From NCBI GenBank assembly GCA_938036435.1, contig CALHPU010000058.1:1-46762 (forward strand): a stretch of 46,762 nucleotides of DNA. Direction: 5' to 3'. Both the position numbers and the translations under genes were made by a program. Each line of letters opens with the position of its first letter. The first letter of the stretch is position 1. Shown one piece after another: positions 25,925 to 35,140 of the stretch. The stretch comes from an uncultured Pirellulaceae bacterium (GTDB lineage: Bacteria; Planctomycetota; Planctomycetia; Pirellulales; Pirellulaceae). The notes under the pieces are model-generated. The model searched no databases and was not told the origin of the DNA. It saw nothing but the letters and a program-made list of their open reading frames with translations.

Positions 25925-26911
25925 TTAACCGACCGAAACCATAGAAAACACTGCCAGACCAACAGCAATCAGAAACACAACAAGCGCCACAACAGCCACG
26001 ATAATTATCAATCTCCGACCGGGACGAAGGTCAGGCGTTGCCGCAACGGCTTTACGATACCTGTCAGAAAATACTTCCTTACCCTTCTGGTTATGGAGCA
26101 CCCAGAGGAAATAGCCTGAAATTGCGGTACCGATGGGAATGTTCAACAGGCTTGGAACAAGGAGTACCGTAGCAGCAACCTTCGCCCAGGTTTTAAGTTT
26201 GAAGAGGCCCCACCCCACAAAGATTCCAAAACTTGAAAACAACACCATCAGCCCCGCGATCCCCAACAAAAGCCCCACGGGCGCGGCTGCCTCTGGATCT
26301 TTTGGTGCCGCAAATAACGCAACTCCAATTAGGGACAGGGCGGCCAACAGAGTCAAACCGCCGCCAAATATCTGTAAAAACCCAAGTGCATTTACAGCTT
26401 CCTCGTGTTCTAACAACCGCTGCCGCATCTTTCGCGCATCGGCGGACGCCCCTTTTTTTGAACCAGATCCAGTCGGCGACGCGTATGGATTTCGATCCTT
26501 GAGCGCCGGGTTTTCCATCAAGTGTTTTCGATTGGCAAACATATCGTCGTTACTGTCGTCGCCGTCGTCATCTTCTGGATCGGGTAGCTCGAGGGCACCA
26601 AACCCCGGATCCTCCAGCACGAAATTTCCCAACGGGTCAGGCGCACCGGGCTTCAGCGGTGCAGATGCAAACAACTCGTCCTCAAGAGTTTTAGGCGTCT
26701 TCTTCGTCGGCGGTGCCGCGTCCGTTTTAGGCTTGGCCTTGGATTTGGCCTTGGATTTGGCCTTGGGGTTTCCCGGTTTGCCATCTTTAGCAGCGGCAGG
26801 TGCAGCAGTTTTGAACTTCGTCTGGCAAGAACTACACTTCACCGTTTTGCCAAGCTGTTCAGCAGACAACTTGAATTTTTTACTGCATTTGGGACATGCG
26901 ACGACCGGCAT
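25925..26911 (-). CDS. membrane protein with N-terminal MJ0042-type zinc ribbon
   Basis: 328 residues. The N-terminus MPVVACPKCSKKFKLSAEQL...VKCSSCQTKFK is the MJ0042/zinc-ribbon element with four Cys. A disordered Lys/Ala/Pro segment follows (~38-70), with the short repeat AKSKAKSKAKPK encoded by a 12-bp tandem repeat near 26735-26765, then an acidic stretch. The C-terminal half has three or four membrane helices (~170-265) and a final helix (~303-325). The plan is frequent in planctomycetes and of unknown function; zinc sensing at the membrane is possible. It is a single minus-strand gene. Confidence 0.75.
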   Translation of the reverse strand: MPVVACPKCSKKFKLSAEQLGKTVKCSSCQTKFKTAAPAAAKDGKPGNPKAKSKAKSKAKPKTDAAPPTKKTPKTLEDELFASAPLKPGAPDPLGNFVLEDPGFGALELPDPEDDDGDDSNDDMFANRKHLMENPALKDRNPYASPTGSGSKKGASADARKMRQRLLEHEEAVNALGFLQIFGGGLTLLAALSLIGVALFAAPKDPEAAAPVGLLLGIAGLMVLFSSFGIFVGWGLFKLKTWAKVAATVLLVPSLLNIPIGTAISGYFLWVLHNQKGKEVFSDRYRKAVAATPDLRPGRRLIIIVAVVALVVFLIAVGLAVFSMVSVG

Positions 26912-27243
26912 TGACTATCTCCATCACCTATGAGGCATCGATTGAACCCAGATTGTACTTGATGGCCGCCAATGTTCGAGTCTAGCTTAGCCCCATCTTG
27001 AGGACCTTCTTATGGCCCTCGCACCTCAAAATTGGGCTCACCACTTCAACCCCTGAAAACCGACCCGTAAAAAGGCCAAGCAATGGCCAATCGGCTCGCT
27101 GAGGCCTGTTTTTCGCCTAAATGTTGTCGATAAACACAAAATGGGAATAATTCTACAAGGCGGCGGAGGAAACACCCCGCAACCGCACGTTCCTTGAATA
27201 AACTTGTGAAGTCAAACCATCGATACTTCGGAGATTCCGCCAG
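26912..27243. other. divergent promoter region
   Basis: About 330 bp between the divergent zinc-ribbon and propeller genes. There is no credible frame of its own. GGCCA...TGGCC (27074-27088) forms a short hairpin. A GGAG box lies shortly before the ATG at 27244. Confidence 0.4.
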
Positions 27244-28827
27244 ATGTCCAATACAACTGGATCCTTCCCATCTCAATTCCCGCACGCCTTGGCCGCACTG
27301 TCAGTGAGCGTATTGTTGACCGCCATCGTTTTATTAACCACCGGCACCACATGGGCGACCGATTCTTTAGTGCCCGACGGCGTCGCACATCGCGCGGGTC
27401 TGAAGGTTGAGTGGAATACTCTGATGCCTGTCGGTGGAACCAGCAGCATGGTCGACTGGTTCTTGCAAATCAACGAGAACGAATCCACAACGTATTTCAC
27501 CATGGAGTCGGGGCCTTTGCGAGAGGTGGTTTCCAACCGCCAACTTGATGCCAAAGGCGAGCCCTATGGAATGGATGGTGCGAAGGAGGAGATAGACTTC
27601 CGCGCGTCGGTTCTTGAGGAACGCTACAAGAAGCGCGGTGTGGAAGGCTACGAAATCAAGCGTTCCAACTACTCGTTACCAAAGTCTATGTTATATACCC
27701 TCTCCAGCAACGGCATGGTCAGCGCGATCGATGCCGATACCGGCATTCGCCAGTGGGATCGTGTCATCGACTCTGGCTCAAGGGTCGTCGGGCTCGGCGC
27801 AAGCGACAATAAAGTTGCGGTTGTCATTGGCAGTCGCGTTTACTGCCTCAATGCATCTGACGGGCGCGTGTTGTGGGATCGCCAAACCAATTACTCGCCC
27901 GGTTCATCGCCGGCGGTATCAGACACCCACGTTTTCGTCCCACTGGCCAATGGACGCTTACAAACGTACAGCATCGAAGAAAAAGGGTTGGGATCAACCT
28001 CCTATTTCGCCAGTGGATTTTCATCGGCGCGTCCGTTGGTCACACCGACGGGCGTTGCTTGGGTGACAGACAATGGCCACTTGAGTTTCGCCAATCCCGA
28101 AACTAGCACCGCGGTCAGTTTTCGCCTAAGGGCATCCAACTCAATCGTTTCTTCGCCCACCGGCAAAGGCAACATGATATTTGTTGCTTCCTTGGACGGA
28201 TATGTCTATGGCGTTGACCGGACAAAGGGCTCACTCGTTTGGGAGGTCACCACCGGATCAGGAATTTCTTCATCACCAGTTCCTATCGGAGATTATCTGT
28301 TTGTGGTTTCCGACACAAAACAGCTCTACAAGCTTGACTCCCGGACGGGCCTGTACGCTCCCGGATGGGAGACTCCGATGGAAGGCGTCGATAAATTCCT
28401 TGGAGCAACTCGCAAATCCGTCTTCGGCCTCGACGCCTTCAATAAACTTGTTGTGATCGATCAAGAATCGGGGCGCAGAACTAGCCAGATTCCTGTCGGA
28501 GATATCGCACTGATTTTGACCAACTACGAGAGTGATCGCATCTATGTCGCTTCGGATCAGGGGCTGATGCAGTGCGTGCGTGACGTTTCGAGTCCACGTC
28601 CAATTTTTCATTCGTCTGATTTTGACACTTCTGTGATGACCGACGGCAAGAAAGGTTCGAAGAAGGACGATCAAGACGAGGATCCGTTTGATGATGAGGA
28701 TCCGTTTGATGACGGTGGAGACCCATTCGGCGACGACGATTCAGAGATGTCCGATGGTGAATCCGAGGATGAAAACCCCTTTGGCGCAGACGACGAAGCG
28801 GATGACGACGACAACCCGTTCAACTAA
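27244..28827 (+). CDS. PQQ-like beta-propeller protein with acidic DPF/NPF tail
   Basis: 527 residues. An N-terminal hydrophobic helix (~12-34) ends TTGTTWA and serves as signal or anchor. From ~145 to ~455 there are repeated propeller blades of the PQQ/BamB kind: ALSSNGMVSAIDADTGIRQWDR, VYCLNASDGRVLWDRQ, VYGVDRTKGSLVWEV, LYKLDSRTGLYAPGW. The last ~50 residues are extremely acidic and contain repeated DPFDD, DPFGDD, ENPFGAD and DNPF motifs, ending in NPFN. The fold suggests a scaffold in the periplasm; no cofactor-binding residues can be assigned. The stop overlaps the convergent ankyrin gene by four bases. Confidence 0.8.
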   Translation: MSNTTGSFPSQFPHALAALSVSVLLTAIVLLTTGTTWATDSLVPDGVAHRAGLKVEWNTLMPVGGTSSMVDWFLQINENESTTYFTMESGPLREVVSNRQLDAKGEPYGMDGAKEEIDFRASVLEERYKKRGVEGYEIKRSNYSLPKSMLYTLSSNGMVSAIDADTGIRQWDRVIDSGSRVVGLGASDNKVAVVIGSRVYCLNASDGRVLWDRQTNYSPGSSPAVSDTHVFVPLANGRLQTYSIEEKGLGSTSYFASGFSSARPLVTPTGVAWVTDNGHLSFANPETSTAVSFRLRASNSIVSSPTGKGNMIFVASLDGYVYGVDRTKGSLVWEVTTGSGISSSPVPIGDYLFVVSDTKQLYKLDSRTGLYAPGWETPMEGVDKFLGATRKSVFGLDAFNKLVVIDQESGRRTSQIPVGDIALILTNYESDRIYVASDQGLMQCVRDVSSPRPIFHSSDFDTSVMTDGKKGSKKDDQDEDPFDDEDPFDDGGDPFGDDDSEMSDGESEDENPFGADDEADDDDNPFN

Positions 28828-29759
28828 ATGACAGCGCCGTGGTCTGCCAGCAGTCCGATAACTGCGTCATAGGGCTGGCCATTCCAGAACTTTCGCTTCG
28901 CGAAATCAATGGCCGTCTTCCCTTCGCTGTTCTCGGCGTCAACTTCAGCGCCAAGTTCTAACAAACACTGCGTCGCCTCGACAAAGCCCTCACCGCAGGC
29001 AACCATCAACGGTGTGAGGTTGGTTCCAGAGACGGACCCTTCGTTTCCTTCCCCCGTTTCTATTGGTTGACAATTGCCTGACCTGCTGTTCACATCGACT
29101 CCGTTGTCAACGAAAAATCGAATCATATCGATACGGTTGGGCATGGAGACCAAATGTATGGGACGAAACCCATCCAGCGGCGAAACAGCATTCAGGTCTG
29201 CACCATGATTTGCCAAAGCTTTTGCCACCGGAACTCTCGTTGCGTCAAACCCCCACAAAGAAGCCATGTGTATCGGTTTCCACGGCGTATAGGCTGATTC
29301 GATTACTTCATCTTCCCAGCCAAAGTATGCGACCTTTTTCAAGTCACGGTTTGGATCGTCACCACTTCGCATCAAGCTTTCGATCGAATGGGATTTGCCG
29401 GCGGCGATGGCATACTGAACTGGAAAGTAATGACCGACTTGGCTTTCGCACGCTTGCGGATTCTCGGCCAATAGTCGTTCGATGTCTTCGATGCGTCCCA
29501 AACCACAAGCGGAATGAATGTCGACCGGAGCACCTTTGTTTATCAAAAGAGAAGCCGAATCGACATCTTTCCAGCGACGAAAGGAAGCAAACTGCAACAA
29601 CGTCGTGCCGTGACCAAACGCATGATTTGTGGGATTGGCGTTTGCGACTTTTGCGGAAAGGACAGAATTCACCTCAGGTGCTGAATCGACTAACTGCATC
29701 AGACCAGCGACGTCTCCGTTTTTGATCGCCTCGACAAATCTCTTTTCGTTATCCAACAT
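28824..29759 (-). CDS. ankyrin repeat protein
   Basis: 311 residues without signal peptide or membrane helix, so cytoplasmic. About seven ankyrin units can be seen, for example TTLLQFASFRRWKDVDSASLLINKGAPVD (shown by TTLLQFAS and LLINKGAPVD), WKPIHMASLWGFDA, FRPIHLVSMPNRIDMIRFFVDNG and LTPLMVACGEGFVEATQCLL, with the helix-turn-helix plus loop spacing of ~33 residues. Protein-protein binding is the usual role; no enzymatic domain is attached. Its stop codon overlaps that of the propeller gene in convergent orientation. Confidence 0.85.
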   Translation of the reverse strand: MLDNEKRFVEAIKNGDVAGLMQLVDSAPEVNSVLSAKVANANPTNHAFGHGTTLLQFASFRRWKDVDSASLLINKGAPVDIHSACGLGRIEDIERLLAENPQACESQVGHYFPVQYAIAAGKSHSIESLMRSGDDPNRDLKKVAYFGWEDEVIESAYTPWKPIHMASLWGFDATRVPVAKALANHGADLNAVSPLDGFRPIHLVSMPNRIDMIRFFVDNGVDVNSRSGNCQPIETGEGNEGSVSGTNLTPLMVACGEGFVEATQCLLELGAEVDAENSEGKTAIDFAKRKFWNGQPYDAVIGLLADHGAVI

Positions 29760-30033
29760 GTTTTAATCTCGCTATTTCGTGACAGGCCAAGAACACCTAT
29801 CCACAAACTAAGGCCATGGTGAGTGTCCTCGATGGACACCACCAAACTGATTTCTCGAAGTAAAAAACAATCGTGGCTTCAGCATGAACCTCTCGCGCAA
29901 AGGCGAGAAAAATAATTCATTGACTAAAACTTTACGCTTGCGCGCCTTTGCATGCGACCAGCTCCTAAGCTTCTCGGCCTCCGATGTCATTGTCGCAAAT
30001 CTTACTTCCGGTAACGCTCCCTGAGACGTCTCA

Positions 30034-32067
30034 CTATGGTTTCGTTTCTTCAGTCTCCTTCAGATCATAGCAGACCACTTCGTGTTTACCGCGCAAGTAC
30101 AACCGACCATGGGAAACAACCGGAGCCGTCCAAGCTGGATAGGATAGCGAGACCCCTGATTTTTCTCCGCTGATCCGGCCGAGTTCGAGGTAACCATCAG
30201 GAGTAGCCTTAAAAAGTGTCACCAAGCCGTTTTCTCCAAGATTGATAAAGTGCCCGTCAACGAAGATCAACGACCCTCTATCAGCGACCTTTTGCTTCCA
30301 TCGAGTCTGACCGGTTCTCCAGTCTACGCATTTCAATAATCCGTCTACCGTATGCCGACCGCTGCAACCGTAAACAAAACCTTCGTGGTAGATCGGAGTA
30401 GCCCAGTGCATCGCCAATGACTTCTCACGCTGACGTGGCGAATCCTGCCAAACGACTTGTGGTTGATCGCCAACCAACCGTAGCATCGCACTGCCATTTC
30501 GATAGGCCTCCGAAATCAAGATCTGGTTCCCAACAACAACGGGCGAGGCCGCGTTAACACTTCCGGCAATTCTCGATTTCCAAGGAAACTGAAAATCGGT
30601 TTTTTCAGTTTCTGGATTGAAGCCAATTAGCCCCTCACGTGTAAACGCAAAACACCACCAACGTCCGTCAAAACTGGAGATCTGCGGAGAAGCATAGCTG
30701 GCAAGATCATTGCCAACGCCGTACAGCATTGCTCCAGAACGCTTGTCGAATGCCACAACACCGCACGCTCCCGACTTTCCCTTGACCTGAGTTCCACCAA
30801 CGACCAAGATCAATTGGTCTTCGAAAACAACTGGCGTTGTCCCAAAACCGTAGGTATCAGGCGGACGCCCAAACTGCTTTTGCAAATTAACTTTCCATGA
30901 CAATTTCCCATCAAGCAATTGACGACACTCAAGCGATCCCGATGGGCTGACGGTATAAACGCGGTCAGAATCAATGACAGGTGTACTGCGGGGTCCATTG
31001 CCGTAACCGTTTATGTCTTCGTAGTGCGTTGGCGAATCGACATGCCACAAACTCTCTCCGGTTTCGCTATGACAACAGGAAAGGCGCTCAACAAAACGAG
31101 CCGGCTTATTGGGCGCATCGATGCGATGAAAAATCAGCACGCGTCCTTTCGCAATCGACGGCGCTGCATACCCTGTCCCGACGCGTTTATGCCACAGCAA
31201 ACGTGGTGGGTGCAAACGCCAATTCATATTCAGTCCAGTTTCGGACGATTTCCCATCTCCCAAACCTAAAAACCCGCTCCAATCATTGCCAAACTTTCTC
31301 TTGGCAAGATTCGGGGCTTGGGGGACCACACCAGAGGCCACCGAGGCCATACCTTCGACGGTCCAACGTTTTGAATTCAACACCTCAACAGGAACCTCTG
31401 GCGAATCGGTTTTGGACCAGACCAGAATCTCGGTGTCGGCCATCCGTTTGCGAAGACGTTCTATCCCTGCTTGAGTGAAAAACGACTCGGGAAATTTCCC
31501 TTCGGTCATTTCACCCGGATTCGTATTGCCAATACTTAGGTGCCGCAGGGCCTGACATGACTCAAGATAGCCAAGCCCTTTGTCGGTCATGAAGGTGTCA
31601 AATATGTTCAATCGTTTCAGCCGACTTAGCTTGGCCAACGAAAGAATCGCTTCGTCGTCGACAAAGGTTCTGTAGAGATATAGCGTTTCGAGCTGATTAA
31701 GCCCAACGAGCTGCTCGATAGCCACCGAATCCAACGGGTTCCCGAAGAGGTTGAGAGCGCGTAGATTTACTAGCTTGCCAACGTGCCGCAGGCGCTCGTT
31801 AGTCACCAACATCGCGCCTAAATCAAGCTCTCGAAGATCGGTAAGTCGTTCTAGCGCAATCCATGCGTGCTCGGGGAGCGTCAGATTCTCTGGGAACTGC
31901 AGACCCACGACGCGCCCCTGTTGGTCATGGCTAACAATCCCACCGGCCTGAACAATCACAGCCTCCGCTGAACCGGCCAGCTCTGATCGCGACTGACTGT
32001 TTTGCGCGTAGAGACGACAAGGAGAGAAAACAACACAGCAAAGACAAACGAACAGCGTCCGGCACAT
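30034..32067 (-). CDS. secreted leucine-rich repeat plus PQQ-like beta-propeller protein
   Basis: 677 residues. A signal peptide (LFVCLCCVVFSPCRLYAQ) precedes an LRR domain (~60-200) with units such as LTDLRELDLGAMLVTNERL, LVNLRALNLFGNPLDS and LNQLETLYLYRTFVDDEAI. From ~285 to the end there is a PQQ/BamB-like propeller, with blades reading LLWHKRVGTGYAAPSIAKGRVL, VYTVSPSGSLECRQLLDGKLSW (shown by LECRQLLDGKLSWKV), GVVAFDKRSGAMLYGV and LLKCVDWRTGQTRWKQK. This fusion is characteristic of planctomycetes. It is probably periplasmic; its role is unknown. A second propeller gene lies nearby at 27244. Confidence 0.82.
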   Translation of the reverse strand: MCRTLFVCLCCVVFSPCRLYAQNSQSRSELAGSAEAVIVQAGGIVSHDQQGRVVGLQFPENLTLPEHAWIALERLTDLRELDLGAMLVTNERLRHVGKLVNLRALNLFGNPLDSVAIEQLVGLNQLETLYLYRTFVDDEAILSLAKLSRLKRLNIFDTFMTDKGLGYLESCQALRHLSIGNTNPGEMTEGKFPESFFTQAGIERLRKRMADTEILVWSKTDSPEVPVEVLNSKRWTVEGMASVASGVVPQAPNLAKRKFGNDWSGFLGLGDGKSSETGLNMNWRLHPPRLLWHKRVGTGYAAPSIAKGRVLIFHRIDAPNKPARFVERLSCCHSETGESLWHVDSPTHYEDINGYGNGPRSTPVIDSDRVYTVSPSGSLECRQLLDGKLSWKVNLQKQFGRPPDTYGFGTTPVVFEDQLILVVGGTQVKGKSGACGVVAFDKRSGAMLYGVGNDLASYASPQISSFDGRWWCFAFTREGLIGFNPETEKTDFQFPWKSRIAGSVNAASPVVVGNQILISEAYRNGSAMLRLVGDQPQVVWQDSPRQREKSLAMHWATPIYHEGFVYGCSGRHTVDGLLKCVDWRTGQTRWKQKVADRGSLIFVDGHFINLGENGLVTLFKATPDGYLELGRISGEKSGVSLSYPAWTAPVVSHGRLYLRGKHEVVCYDLKETEETKP

Positions 32068-32271
32068 AGAGCCAACCTAACAATAGCCAAACTCAAGCGA
32101 AGCAAATCCAAGCGAATCGAAGCGAACCGCAATTATAACGCCGAGCGATGGGTCCTGCGAGTGGACTGCTTTTTACCCAATGGACATCGGTTCATTGTTG
32201 ATCGCTTCATCGCCGCCCCCTCGTTCATGGGGACGGTTGAGAGACCACGCCACGCCAAACTCTTTTGGTCG

Positions 32272-32312
32272 AAAAAAAAAACAGCGAGCCGCGTTGCTGC
32301 GATTCGCTGTTA
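32272..32312 (-). terminator. intrinsic terminator after the small secreted protein gene
   Basis: Read on the minus strand, AACAGCGA and TCGCTGTT (8 bp) enclose a 16-base loop and are followed by a run of about ten T residues. It lies ~40 bp past the stop at 32354. Confidence 0.85.
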
Positions 32313-32353
32313 GAAAGTATCACGCTTTGCTCGCGCTCAGACCCAAGCTTGGC

Positions 32354-32908
32354 CTAATTGAATTTGAAAGATGCCATTTGGGCAATGTCGATCAAAGTTG
32401 CTCCAGCAACGTCGATACTGGCAAGAAGGATCTCTTCAACTTCAGGATCAATGTTAACCGCAGAAACGGCTTCGACTTCAGGAAAGAAGAAAGGGTTTTT
32501 GACCCAAGTCGTCTTGTTGTTTACCTCGATACCTTTCACCTTCTTCTTTTGAACAGGCTTGCTTTGAGGAGACGACACAGGACGAGCTTGATTGACGAAC
32601 GGATTCCTCACCGTCAGCGGCTGGGCTGTCTCAACAGGAACACTCAACTCCACTGGCGCAATACCGGGAGGGGCCGCGTACGGGCTGATGCCGTAGGGAC
32701 GACGAACAATACCGCTGTAATACACTGGCGGGTGCTGAGCGAAATATGGCGGTGCAGCAAATCGGCTGCCACCGAAGCCGCCGCGAAATGCCTGGCCGAC
32801 GCCTGTTCCAAAAGCGTAGCCATTGTTGTAACTTTGAGCAGAAGCGTCTGTGGAGGTAGTGAATACCATGGCCACTGCAGCGACTGCGAGGATAAGCATA
32901 CGTTTCAT
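32354..32908 (-). CDS. small secreted protein of unknown function
   Basis: 184 residues; no family recognised. A signal peptide (MKRMLILAVAAVAMVFTTSTDASAQ) ends at ~25. The mature protein starts Gly/Tyr/Ala-rich (SYNNGYAFGTGVGQAFRGGFGG), then Pro/Val-rich, and contains NPFVNQARPV and KNPFFFPEVEAV. The C-terminus is a hydrophobic/acidic stretch. The composition suggests an extended envelope or surface protein. It has a strong terminator of its own. Confidence 0.65.
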   Translation of the reverse strand: MKRMLILAVAAVAMVFTTSTDASAQSYNNGYAFGTGVGQAFRGGFGGSRFAAPPYFAQHPPVYYSGIVRRPYGISPYAAPPGIAPVELSVPVETAQPLTVRNPFVNQARPVSSPQSKPVQKKKVKGIEVNNKTTWVKNPFFFPEVEAVSAVNIDPEVEEILLASIDVAGATLIDIAQMASFKFN

Positions 32909-33071
32909 TTGATTGCCCTTAGCTGGATCTAAAATTGTGGGTCTAAGTTTGGAGTTCCAAACGGAACTAATGGAAGGCCTGATCAGTTGCCTCGATCCAC
33001 ACTAAACACAACTCGCGACGATGCAATACACTTTGTCCAATGGATCCCCCTCTTTTTTTCAACCATCTCCC

Positions 33072-34193
33072 ATGCCCAACCTGTCCCAATCGACACAATC
33101 ATTAAAAACGGAAGCGCAGCGATTGGGCTTTGAAGTCTCAGGCTGTGCACCGGCGAATTCGCCAAGCACTTTTCCAGAATTCCAACAGTGGTTACAGAAA
33201 AAATTCCACGGAGAGATGGGGTACATGGAGACGCGCAAGGAGGCCTACAGTGATCCAGATTTCGTGATGGAGAACTCGGTCAGCGTCATGATGTTGGCCA
33301 TGCCCTACCAAACTCAGCAACCCGTCACCGACAGTCCGCTCACCGGGCGCATCGCCAGATACGCTTGGGGACAAATGGACTATCACGATCTGATTCACAA
33401 ACGTCTCAAAGAGTTGTGCCGACATGCCCAAAACATCTTTCCTGACGCCAGAATGCGCGGCGTCGTCGACACGGCACCTTTACTAGAAAGAGAATTTGCG
33501 CGTAGTGCGGGAATCGGGTGGGCGGCCAAAAACACAATGCTGATTAACAAACAGATCGGCAGTTACTTTTTTCTGGCGGCGGTTCTAATCGACCAACCGT
33601 TGGAATGGGATGAAGCGTTTGAGGCTTTCCACTGCGGAACGTGCACAGCCTGCATCGATGCTTGTCCCACCGATGCGTTCGTTGAGCCCCACGTATTGGA
33701 TGCCAACAAGTGCATTAGCTACCTAACGATTGAGCATCGGTCTCCAATCGCCGTTGAGTTGCGACCGCAAATGCAGAACTGGATTCTCGGCTGTGACATT
33801 TGCCAAGAAGTGTGTCCTTGGAATGGCAAAGCGCCTCTCGCAACTGAACCCGCATTCCAACCGCTGCCGGGACACAACGCGTTATCGTTAAGCGAGTTGT
33901 TCGAATTGAGCGACGACGCATTTCGGGCTCGCTTTCGCAAGACACCGCTCTGGCGACCCAAGCGGCGTGGCATCTTGCGCAACGCGGCGATTGCACTAGG
34001 CAACGAAGCCCACCCAGAATCGATTAAGCCTCTAAGTTTAGGGATCAACGACAGCGAACCGCTGGTTCGTGGGGCAAGCGCTTGGGCGCTGCGGCAGATA
34101 CAACATGCGGACTCGATCAGTGCTCTGGCTGAACGCGAGAAAGTTGAAACCGACGCTTATGTTTTGTCGGAAATTAAAGGAAGATATCGATAG
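33072..34193 (+). CDS. queG: tRNA epoxyqueuosine(34) reductase
   Basis: About 373 residues from the ATG at 33072; an ATG 17 codons earlier (33021) is less consistent with the family. It reduces epoxyqueuosine to queuosine in the tRNA wobble position using cobalamin and two 4Fe-4S clusters. Visible signatures: the Asp of VVDTAPLLEREFARSAGIGW, the region AKNTMLINKQIGSYFFL, the first ferredoxin set CGTCTACIDACPTDAF, a Cys in NKCISYLTIEHR, and the second set GCDICQEVCPWN. All eight Cys ligands are present. The C-terminal ~70 residues form the HEAT-like region. The SDR gene follows 43 bp later on the same strand. Confidence 0.93.
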   Translation: MPNLSQSTQSLKTEAQRLGFEVSGCAPANSPSTFPEFQQWLQKKFHGEMGYMETRKEAYSDPDFVMENSVSVMMLAMPYQTQQPVTDSPLTGRIARYAWGQMDYHDLIHKRLKELCRHAQNIFPDARMRGVVDTAPLLEREFARSAGIGWAAKNTMLINKQIGSYFFLAAVLIDQPLEWDEAFEAFHCGTCTACIDACPTDAFVEPHVLDANKCISYLTIEHRSPIAVELRPQMQNWILGCDICQEVCPWNGKAPLATEPAFQPLPGHNALSLSELFELSDDAFRARFRKTPLWRPKRRGILRNAAIALGNEAHPESIKPLSLGINDSEPLVRGASAWALRQIQHADSISALAEREKVETDAYVLSEIKGRYR

Positions 34194-34236
34194 GCCAGTC
34201 ACATACCTTTACAGAACAATCTGAGGAACAACCTGC

Positions 34237-35028
34237 ATGTCTGGAAATAGTCTTTTCGATCTCTCCGGTAGAACCGCGTTTGTAAGTGGAGCTAGTCGTG
34301 GCTTGGGGCAACAGTTTTCGGTCGCCTTGGCCGCCGCGGGCGCAGACATTGTGATGACAGCGAGAAAGGCCGAGGATCTTGCCACCACCGCAGCGATGGT
34401 TGAAAAACTTGGTCGCAAAGCGATGCCTGTTCCGTTGGAAGTACGCAACCATGACAGTATAAAATCAGCGGTCGCCAAAGCTTGGGAATTGGCCGGCTCG
34501 ATTGACATTCTGGTCAACAATGCTGGTTGCAATGTCAGAAAGCCGGCGCTTGAAATCACGTGGGACGATTGGAACCTTGTTTTAGAAACCAATTTGCGCG
34601 GCGTCTTTTTTGTGGCTCAGGAACACGCCGCCCGCATGGTAAAGCGGCAGTACGGACGCATCATCAATATCGGATCGGTGACTTGTGTTAACGGCTACGC
34701 TGGCTTGGGGCCTTACTGCGGCAGCCGGGGAGGCGTGAAGCAATTGACAATGAGCCTTGCCGATGACTGGGGACCGCACGGGGTGACGGTAAATTGCTTG
34801 GCTCCCGGTTGGTTCAAGACCAAACAGAACGCGGTGATGTACGAAGACGAAGGCTGGGTCGAATATCTCTCGGACCGAATTCCCTTGAAGCGCCCCGGTC
34901 TGCCCGGGGATCTTCACGGGGCGGTCGTTTTCCTCTCTTCTGAGGCCAGCGCATACATGACGGGCCAAACATTGCTGATCGACGGCGGCATCTCAACGGG
35001 AGCCGTCAGAGCGGTCCCCAAGGCGTAG
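34237..35028 (+). CDS. SDR family oxidoreductase with Arg replacing the catalytic Lys
   Basis: 263 residues, the classical short-chain dehydrogenase length, resembling the gluconate 5-dehydrogenase/3-oxoacyl-reductase branch. The cofactor loop is VSGASRGLGQQF (TGxxxGxG with Ser first), then NNAG at 96-99. The catalytic Ser is in IGSVTC (147) and Tyr at 160 in PYCGSRGGVKQL. The residue four after Tyr, almost always Lys, is Arg here (codon CGG at 34726-34728). The C-terminus has the usual PGWFKT and GQTLLIDGG. Arg might partly replace Lys in binding the ribose, or activity may be reduced. The substrate is unknown. Confidence 0.88.
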   Translation: MSGNSLFDLSGRTAFVSGASRGLGQQFSVALAAAGADIVMTARKAEDLATTAAMVEKLGRKAMPVPLEVRNHDSIKSAVAKAWELAGSIDILVNNAGCNVRKPALEITWDDWNLVLETNLRGVFFVAQEHAARMVKRQYGRIINIGSVTCVNGYAGLGPYCGSRGGVKQLTMSLADDWGPHGVTVNCLAPGWFKTKQNAVMYEDEGWVEYLSDRIPLKRPGLPGDLHGAVVFLSSEASAYMTGQTLLIDGGISTGAVRAVPKA

Positions 35029-35140
35029 TCAGCAATCGAGTTATGACGGGAACTATTTGCCAACACTCAAAAATGAAATTGACTTCAGCAACGCTCAACA
35101 TGACAATAAAGTCACGCCTTTTCTAAAAAGACCAATCAAA

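Noticed and set aside
29063..29725. 220-codon plus-strand frame
   Set aside because: A shadow of the ankyrin repeat gene on the other strand, whose repeats are clear.
32180..32932. 250-codon plus-strand frame
   Set aside because: It lies antisense to the signal-peptide protein at 32354-32908, includes the terminator, and its translation is Arg/His-rich without domain features.
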